Shown in pieces: positions 12,441-17,250 of a stretch of 17,250 bases of DNA. A program made the position numbers and the translations under genes. The notes beneath the pieces were generated by a model. That model made no database searches and had not been told where the DNA came from. It was given only the letters and a program-made list of their open reading frames with translations. Each line of letters opens with the position of its first letter. The first letter of the stretch is position 1. The DNA comes from Bryobacteraceae bacterium (GTDB lineage Bacteria > Acidobacteriota > Terriglobia > Bryobacterales > Bryobacteraceae): positions 1-17,250 of the forward strand of contig JASHWA010000402.1 of assembly GCA_030044325.1 (NCBI GenBank), given 5' to 3'.

Positions 12441-15400
12441 CTAACGGCCGCCGGCGGCAGAGCGCGCGTTGGCTGCCGTCGATTCCACGACTTCCAGGAA
12501 TTTCACGGCGTCGATCGGCTTGTTGATGTAGTTGTCCATGCCGGCTTCCATGCACCGCTCGCGATCGCCTTTCATGGTATGCGCGGTGAGCGCCACGATG
12601 GGCGTGCGGCGGCCGGCGCGCTTCTCGCGCTCGCGAATGACGATGGTCGCTTCCAGGCCATCCATATCGGGCATCTGAACGTCCATCAGGATCAGGTCGA
12701 ACTTTTCGCGCTCGGTCCAGGCCAGCGCTTCGCGTCCGGTGGCAGCGACCGCGACGCTGTGGCCGCGTTTTTCGAGCAGCCGCAGCGCCAGCCGCTGGTT
12801 GACCGGATTGTCTTCGGCGAGCAGAACGCGCAGCTTGGGCCGCGGCTCGGAAACCGAATCGCCGGTTCCCACCACGGCCAGCATGTTGCGCAGGCTGATC
12901 GAATCGGTGGGCTGCGCGCCTTCCGGATGGCGCGCCACCCCGAAGCGGCAGGTGAAATAGAACGTGCTCCCTTTCCCCGGTTGGCTTTCGACGTGAATCG
13001 AGCCGCCCATCATATTCACCAGGCGCACGCAGATGGCGAGTCCCAGGCCCGTTCCGCCGTACTTGCGCGTGGTCGATCCGTCGGCCTGGCGGAACGCTTC
13101 GAAAATCAGCTCCTGTTTATCGGCCGCGATTCCGATGCCGGTGTCGCGCACGGCGAAGCGCAGCGTCGCCGCCTGCGATTCTTCCGCTTCGATTTCGATT
13201 GCGACCGTCACGCTTCCTTCGGATGTAAATTTGATCGCGTTTCCGACCAGGTTCACCAAGACCTGGCGCAGCCGGTCGGGGTCTCCCACCACGCGATCGG
13301 GGACCTCCGGCGGGATGGCGACCTCCAGTTTCAATTTCTTTTCCTTCGCCGCGACGGAAAAAATCCGCGCGGTTTCCTCGACGTGCTGGCGCAAGGCGAA
13401 CTCAATCGGGTTCAACTCCATTCGCCCGGCTTCGATCTTTGAAAAATCGAGCACGTCGTTGAGGATCGTCAGCAGCGAATTGGCCGATAATCGCGCGGTT
13501 TCGAGATACTCGCGCTGCTCCTCGCTCAGCGGCGAGGCGAGCACCATGTCGGTCATGCCGAGGATTCCGTTCATCGGCGTGCGGATTTCGTGGCTCACGT
13601 TGGCCAGAAATTCGCTCTTCGACTGGCTGGCCTGCTGGGCTTCGCGCAGCAGGCGCTCGATTTCCAGGCGCTGCTCGTCGGCGCGCGATTTTTCGGCGAG
13701 CACGCGGTGTTTTTCCAGCCACAGCTCGCGCGTCCGCTCCGCGACCGCGGCTTCCAGCCGGTTTCTTTCCGCTTCCAGCCGGTAGGTGCGCCGCTGCCAT
13801 AACAGGCGTCCGATCAGCAGCACGATCAGCATCGATCCCAGGCGGAACCACCAGGAGAGCCACCACGACGGCTCGATTTGAAAACTCATTCGCGCCGGCT
13901 CCGCGCTCCACTGCCCGCGAGCGCTGCGCGCCATCACTTCGAGCGTGTACTGGCCGGGCGGAAGCTGCGGATAGTTGAGCTCGCGCTGCGACGTCTCCAG
14001 CCAGTTGCGATCCGCACTCAGTCGATAACGGAACATGACATTCGATTCCTGGACGAAGGTCAGCGCCGCGTAGCGCACCTGGAGGGAGCGGCGGCGATAG
14101 GGCAGGTCGAGGTTCTGCGTCGGATCGACGCCCTGATCGCCGAACTTGACGGAAGTGAACACCACCGGCGGCGGAACGGCCGGCGTGGGCGATTCGAGCG
14201 GCCGGAAACGCGAAAGCCCGCGGCTGGTGCCGATGAAAACTCCGCCCTGCGCGTCCGCCATGAACGCGTTGCTGTTGCAATCGTCCCACATCAGGCCGTC
14301 CGATTTTCCATAATGCCGCCAGCGCGTGTGATCGAAAACATCCGCGCCATGATCCGAGCCGGCCCACAGCCATCCGTTGGCGTCGAAGCCCAAAAAGATC
14401 GATTTGTTGGAGCGCAGGCCGGACGCGGTGTTGAAATTGTCGATCTTGAGCCGGCCGCCCGGGAAGGTGAGGCGCGAAAGACCGAACGCGTCGTAGTAGC
14501 CGATCCAGATTCCGCCGGCCGAGTCTTCCGCCATGTGCGCGACCACGTCCGATTTGAGGCCGTCGGCTGAGGTAAATCGCGTCCATGCGCCGTTCGATTC
14601 GCGGGCCAGTCCGCGCACCCCCGCAACCCATACCGATCCGTCGAGAGCCTGCATGGTCATGTGAAATGTCTCACCCGGCTCGGTCTGCGGCGGATGGAGT
14701 TTTTCGAACCGGTCCGAATTCGCCGCGCTGCGAAACAGTCCCTCGCGCGTCGAGGCCCACACCCGGCCGCTCCGGTCCACCAGCAGATGGCGAATGTTGT
14801 TGCTCGAGAATCCCTGCGCCGGGCCGATCACGCGCATCTCGCCGGTGCGCGGATCGAGACGCCGCAATCCTCCCGGCGACCCTCCGATCCACAGCCTTCC
14901 ATCCGGCGCCGCGGCGAGCGTGCGGATCATTTCGATGCCCGGCGTCGCCTGGCGCCGCCACACCAGCCGGCCGCCCGACTGGTCGGCGTAGTTCAATCCG
15001 AACTGCGTGCCGACCCACAAGCGCCCGCGCGCATCCCGGGCGATCGACCAAACCGATTCACGGCTCAATCCTTCGCGCTCGCTCCAGCTCTGCCATTCGT
15101 CGTATCCCAGCCATCGCGCCAGCCCCGAGCCGAGCAACCCCAGCCAGATGGCCCCCTCGCGATCCTGCATCACCGCGCAAATATCGTTGGTCCCCAATCC
15201 CTGCTGCGCATCGATGATCTCCCATCCCGAATCCGTCTGCCGCGCCAGGCCGCGATAGGTGGGAACCAGCAGGCGTCCGGAAGGATCGAAGGCCAGCGTG
15301 GGATACGTGTTGGTGGCTTCCGGCAGCGGCCCGCGCGATTGAAAGCGGCGCGAACCGGCCGGGCGCAAATACAGCGAACGCTCGCTGCGCACCCACAGGT

Positions 15401-16010
15401 TGCCTTCCAGATCGCTTAAGATAGCGTCCCAGCGCTCGGCCGGGAGCCCCTCTTCGATTTTCGCCGCTCCCTCTTCGAGACGGCACAGATTTTTTCCGCA
15501 CCCGAACCAGACCGTCCCGGAGCCGTCTACGTAAACGCTCTCGGCTTCTTGGTTTTCCCCGGAAATGAGGCGGAATTTGCCGCCTGCTTTGATCACCAGC
15601 CCGCGCTCGGTGGCAAGATACAGATGATTCGCGTCGGACGCGATTCCTTCGCGCCCGTTGATCCCCTGCGCGACCTGCATCGGCACCGCGTCAAAGTGAT
15701 CGCGATTGAACTTCGCAAGACCATTCGAGGTGCCCGCCCACAACGTCCCGCTGACCGATTCATGCAGCGATTCGATGCGCGCGCCGGGCAGTCCCTCGTT
15801 TTTGCCGAACGCGGTGAAGGCGTGCCCGTCGTAGCGATACAGCCCGTTTTGCGTTCCGGCCCACAGGAACCCCGCGCGATCCTGCAAAACCACCTGCACC
15901 GCGAGATTCTGGAGCCCCTCGTCCTCGCCGTAGAACTTAAAGTTGTAGCGCTGCGCAAACAAGCCGGCCGAGGCCATCAGCAAAGCTAGGCACACCGATC
16001 GCATGTCCAT
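12441..16010 (-). CDS. Hybrid sensor histidine kinase with 14-repeat periplasmic propeller and receiver domain
   Basis: The protein has 1189 residues. A signal peptide (LALLMASAGLFA) is followed by 14 propeller repeats of the Reg_prop kind, for example GFLWAGTQNGLYRYDG, GTLWAGTSNGLAKFN, GRLWVGTQFGLNY, GRVWASTREGLFRSA and GGVFIGTSRGLSRFRP. Fourteen repeats suggest two seven-bladed propellers. A Y_Y_Y domain follows (about 640-712, YTLEVMARSARGQW), one membrane helix (about 722-740), a coiled coil, HisKA with His807 (SHEIRTPMNG), HATPase_c with Asn924 (NLVGNAIKF) and DTGIGIA/GGTGLGLA boxes, and a receiver domain from about 1059 with Asp1110 (LILMDVQMPDMDG). There is no DNA-binding domain or HPt, so an external partner must take the phosphate. 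Bacteroidetes relatives sense oligosaccharides. An ATG at 16004 and a TTG at 16011 are other possible starts. Confidence 0.95.
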   Translation of the reverse strand: MDMRSVCLALLMASAGLFAQRYNFKFYGEDEGLQNLAVQVVLQDRAGFLWAGTQNGLYRYDGHAFTAFGKNEGLPGARIESLHESVSGTLWAGTSNGLAKFNRDHFDAVPMQVAQGINGREGIASDANHLYLATERGLVIKAGGKFRLISGENQEAESVYVDGSGTVWFGCGKNLCRLEEGAAKIEEGLPAERWDAILSDLEGNLWVRSERSLYLRPAGSRRFQSRGPLPEATNTYPTLAFDPSGRLLVPTYRGLARQTDSGWEIIDAQQGLGTNDICAVMQDREGAIWLGLLGSGLARWLGYDEWQSWSEREGLSRESVWSIARDARGRLWVGTQFGLNYADQSGGRLVWRRQATPGIEMIRTLAAAPDGRLWIGGSPGGLRRLDPRTGEMRVIGPAQGFSSNNIRHLLVDRSGRVWASTREGLFRSAANSDRFEKLHPPQTEPGETFHMTMQALDGSVWVAGVRGLARESNGAWTRFTSADGLKSDVVAHMAEDSAGGIWIGYYDAFGLSRLTFPGGRLKIDNFNTASGLRSNKSIFLGFDANGWLWAGSDHGADVFDHTRWRHYGKSDGLMWDDCNSNAFMADAQGGVFIGTSRGLSRFRPLESPTPAVPPPVVFTSVKFGDQGVDPTQNLDLPYRRRSLQVRYAALTFVQESNVMFRYRLSADRNWLETSQRELNYPQLPPGQYTLEVMARSARGQWSAEPARMSFQIEPSWWLSWWFRLGSMLIVLLIGRLLWQRRTYRLEAERNRLEAAVAERTRELWLEKHRVLAEKSRADEQRLEIERLLREAQQASQSKSEFLANVSHEIRTPMNGILGMTDMVLASPLSEEQREYLETARLSANSLLTILNDVLDFSKIEAGRMELNPIEFALRQHVEETARIFSVAAKEKKLKLEVAIPPEVPDRVVGDPDRLRQVLVNLVGNAIKFTSEGSVTVAIEIEAEESQAATLRFAVRDTGIGIAADKQELIFEAFRQADGSTTRKYGGTGLGLAICVRLVNMMGGSIHVESQPGKGSTFYFTCRFGVARHPEGAQPTDSISLRNMLAVVGTGDSVSEPRPKLRVLLAEDNPVNQRLALRLLEKRGHSVAVAATGREALAWTEREKFDLILMDVQMPDMDGLEATIVIREREKRAGRRTPIVALTAHTMKGDRERCMEAGMDNYINKPIDAVKFLEVVESTAANARSAAGGR

Positions 16011-16075
16011 CAAAGATCGGCGGTTTTGCGCGTTTACTTCAGGCTCGCTTTTACCGGAACTCCCCGGCCCGCGAG

Positions 16076-16095
16076 CCGCGCCGGCAATGGCGCGG
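16076..16095. repeat. GC-rich palindromes between the molybdenum hydroxylase and kinase genes
   Basis: CCGCGCC (16076-16082) and GGCGCGG (16089-16095) form a perfect 7-bp stem around a six-base loop, followed by a GCTTTAGC palindrome. A second pair, GGCTCGC (about 16042-16048) with GCGAGCC (16071-16077), overlaps it. There is no T tract, so it is not a classic terminator; it may be a degenerate dispersed repeat in the 129-bp gap. Confidence 0.4.
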
Positions 16096-16139
16096 GCTTT
16101 AGCCGATTCCCACGAAAACCCGTCCGCCCAGGCCGGGAC

Positions 16140-17250
16140 TCATGCCAGCTGCTTTTTGATGGGCAGCTCCCGAATCCGCTTGCCCGTCGCCGCGAAAATC
16201 GCGTTGCAGATCGCGGGCGGCATGGGCGGAACGCCGGGTTCGCCCACTCCCGCCGGGGGATTGTCGGTCCCGATGATGGTCACGTGCGTCTCCATGGGCG
16301 CTTCATCGATGCGCGGAAGCTGATAATTGTTGAAATTCGCCTGCACGATCCGGCCGTTGGCCGCGGTGATCTCGTTCATGATCGCGATTCCCGCGCCGAA
16401 AACCGCCGCGCCTTCGAATTGCGCCTTCACCCGGTCCGGATGCACCACCAGTCCCGCATCCACCACCGTGTCGACGCGCGGGATGCGCACCCGTCCGTGG
16501 TCCACTTCCACCTGGACCACGGTCGCGATGTAGCTCAGAAAACTGCGATGCACGGCGACGCCGTAGCCGGTTCCGTTGCCCGATTTTTTCTTGGCCCATC
16601 CGGACTGCTCGGCGACGGTTTCCAGCACGCGCCGTGTCCGCCCGCTATCGAGCGCGAAGGGATTCGGACGGCTTGCGCCGCGCCCGCGCCCGCGTCCGCC
16701 GCCCATCTCGACAATGCGATCCGGCCCGAGAACATCCACCAGATAATCCACCCGGTCGCGATTCGCCATCGCCGCCAGCTCATCGACAAAGGAGTGCACC
16801 GCGAACGCGTGCGGAATATTGGCGACCGATCGCAGCCACCCGATGCGCACGTTCGCCGCGGCTTTTCCATTTTCGGTACGAATGTTGGGAATATCCCAGG
16901 CAATGTCCTGCCATCCCATGCTCCCCAGAAATCCGTTCTGCGGCGTGTTCAGCGCCTGAACCATGGGCGGATACGCGCTGCGGCCCAGCCACGCCGTCGG
17001 CCGGCCCTTTTCATCGAGCGCGGCTTTCAAATACATCCACGCCGGAAAATGGAAATAATCGAAATGGATGTCGTCTTCCCTGCTCCACACCACCTTCACC
17101 GGTTTCCCGCCAAGCTGCTTCGAAAGCACCGCGGCTTCGGCGACGTAATCCGGCTTCGATTTCCGGCCGAATCCTCCGCCCAGCAGCGTGACGTGGCACG
17201 TCACGTCGTCTCTCTTGATTCCCAGCGCCTGCGCGACGGTCTGCTGCACG
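16140..17250 (-). CDS. Xanthine dehydrogenase family molybdopterin-binding subunit, C-terminal part (5' end outside window)
   Basis: The frame is open at the window edge and encodes the last 369 residues of a large molybdenum hydroxylase subunit. The family oxidises aldehydes or N-heterocycles with water as oxygen donor. Visible signatures are LLGGGFGRKSKPDYVAEA near residue 22, which contacts the molybdopterin cofactor, the VVWSREDDI motif, GYGVAVHRSF, a long VEVDHGRVRIPRV strand region, and GVGEPGVPPMPPAICNAIF with the catalytic-site glutamate (Glu337 of the fragment). GGGFGRK and the overall pattern resemble isoquinoline 1-oxidoreductase beta (IorB)-like proteins more than carbon monoxide dehydrogenase CoxL, so an IorB-like name is likely. 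The substrate cannot be read. A Gly/Arg-rich stretch (GGGRGRGRGASR) interrupts it. The iron-sulfur and possible transport partners would lie upstream, outside the window. Confidence 0.92.
   Translation of the reverse strand, partial: VQQTVAQALGIKRDDVTCHVTLLGGGFGRKSKPDYVAEAAVLSKQLGGKPVKVVWSREDDIHFDYFHFPAWMYLKAALDEKGRPTAWLGRSAYPPMVQALNTPQNGFLGSMGWQDIAWDIPNIRTENGKAAANVRIGWLRSVANIPHAFAVHSFVDELAAMANRDRVDYLVDVLGPDRIVEMGGGRGRGRGASRPNPFALDSGRTRRVLETVAEQSGWAKKKSGNGTGYGVAVHRSFLSYIATVVQVEVDHGRVRIPRVDTVVDAGLVVHPDRVKAQFEGAAVFGAGIAIMNEITAANGRIVQANFNNYQLPRIDEAPMETHVTIIGTDNPPAGVGEPGVPPMPPAICNAIFAATGKRIRELPIKKQLA

Noticed and set aside
13402..14631. Long open frame (409 codons) within the kinase gene on the same strand
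   Set aside because: It overlaps the clear HisKA/Y_Y_Y-coding frame and has shadow-like Arg/Gly/Ala composition.
1..17250. CRISPR array, tRNA, rRNA, prophage or defence system
   Set aside because: No regularly spaced direct repeats, cloverleaf sequences, phage structural genes or defence-gene motifs were seen; the repeats present are palindromic spacer elements.

Overview
The window is about 17 kb of GC-rich bacterial chromosome. It reads as ordinary core and accessory housekeeping DNA, most likely from an acidobacterium of the Bryobacterales/Solibacter type. That assignment is an inference. It rests on high GC, an OmpH/Skp-type chaperone beside a PafA-like phosphatase, several secreted TPR proteins, a periplasmic-propeller hybrid histidine kinase, an Ior/Cox-type molybdenum hydroxylase subunit, and palindromic spacer repeats. 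No rRNA, tRNA, CRISPR array, phage gene or intact transposase gene was seen.

Layout. Positions 1-3543 (+) hold the 3' end of nuoL followed by complete nuoM and nuoN, the antiporter-like membrane subunits of respiratory complex I, joined by 4-base start/stop overlaps. Facing them, 3560-4585 (-) is a two-gene unit: an OmpH/Skp-like periplasmic chaperone and, downstream, a small single-pass membrane protein with four cysteines. Divergent from it, 4685-6235 (+) encodes a secreted PafA-like alkaline phosphatase with all expected active-site residues. A palindromic repeat (6237-6359) separates it from a convergent secreted 699-residue TPR protein (6378-8477, -). Divergent from that is miaA (8607-9515, +), the tRNA dimethylallyltransferase, which appears to need a non-ATG start.

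The miaA stop codon lies inside the target duplication of a 131-bp MITE-like element (9516-9646). Then come a lipoprotein (9725-10330, -) and, divergently, a two-gene unit (10458-12152, +) for a secreted TPR protein and a small secreted protein of unknown function. A 250-bp compound inverted repeat with a perfect 30-bp outer stem (12180-12430) fills the next convergent gap. The window ends with a 1189-residue hybrid sensor kinase (12441-16010, -) and the C-terminal part of a xanthine-dehydrogenase-family molybdopterin subunit (16140-17250, -).

How it works together. The genes are a mosaic of envelope and energy functions: proton pumping, outer-membrane protein folding, phosphate release, secreted TPR scaffolds, environmental sensing and molybdenum-dependent oxidation. 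They do not form one pathway. The most unusual material is non-coding. All four convergent or nearly convergent gene ends were examined, and three of them carry palindromic repeats. Two of these share sequence modules in similar order. Three genes also have promoter-like sequences placed so close to their start codons that their mRNAs would be leaderless or nearly so. I see no convincing evidence for a new multi-gene system.
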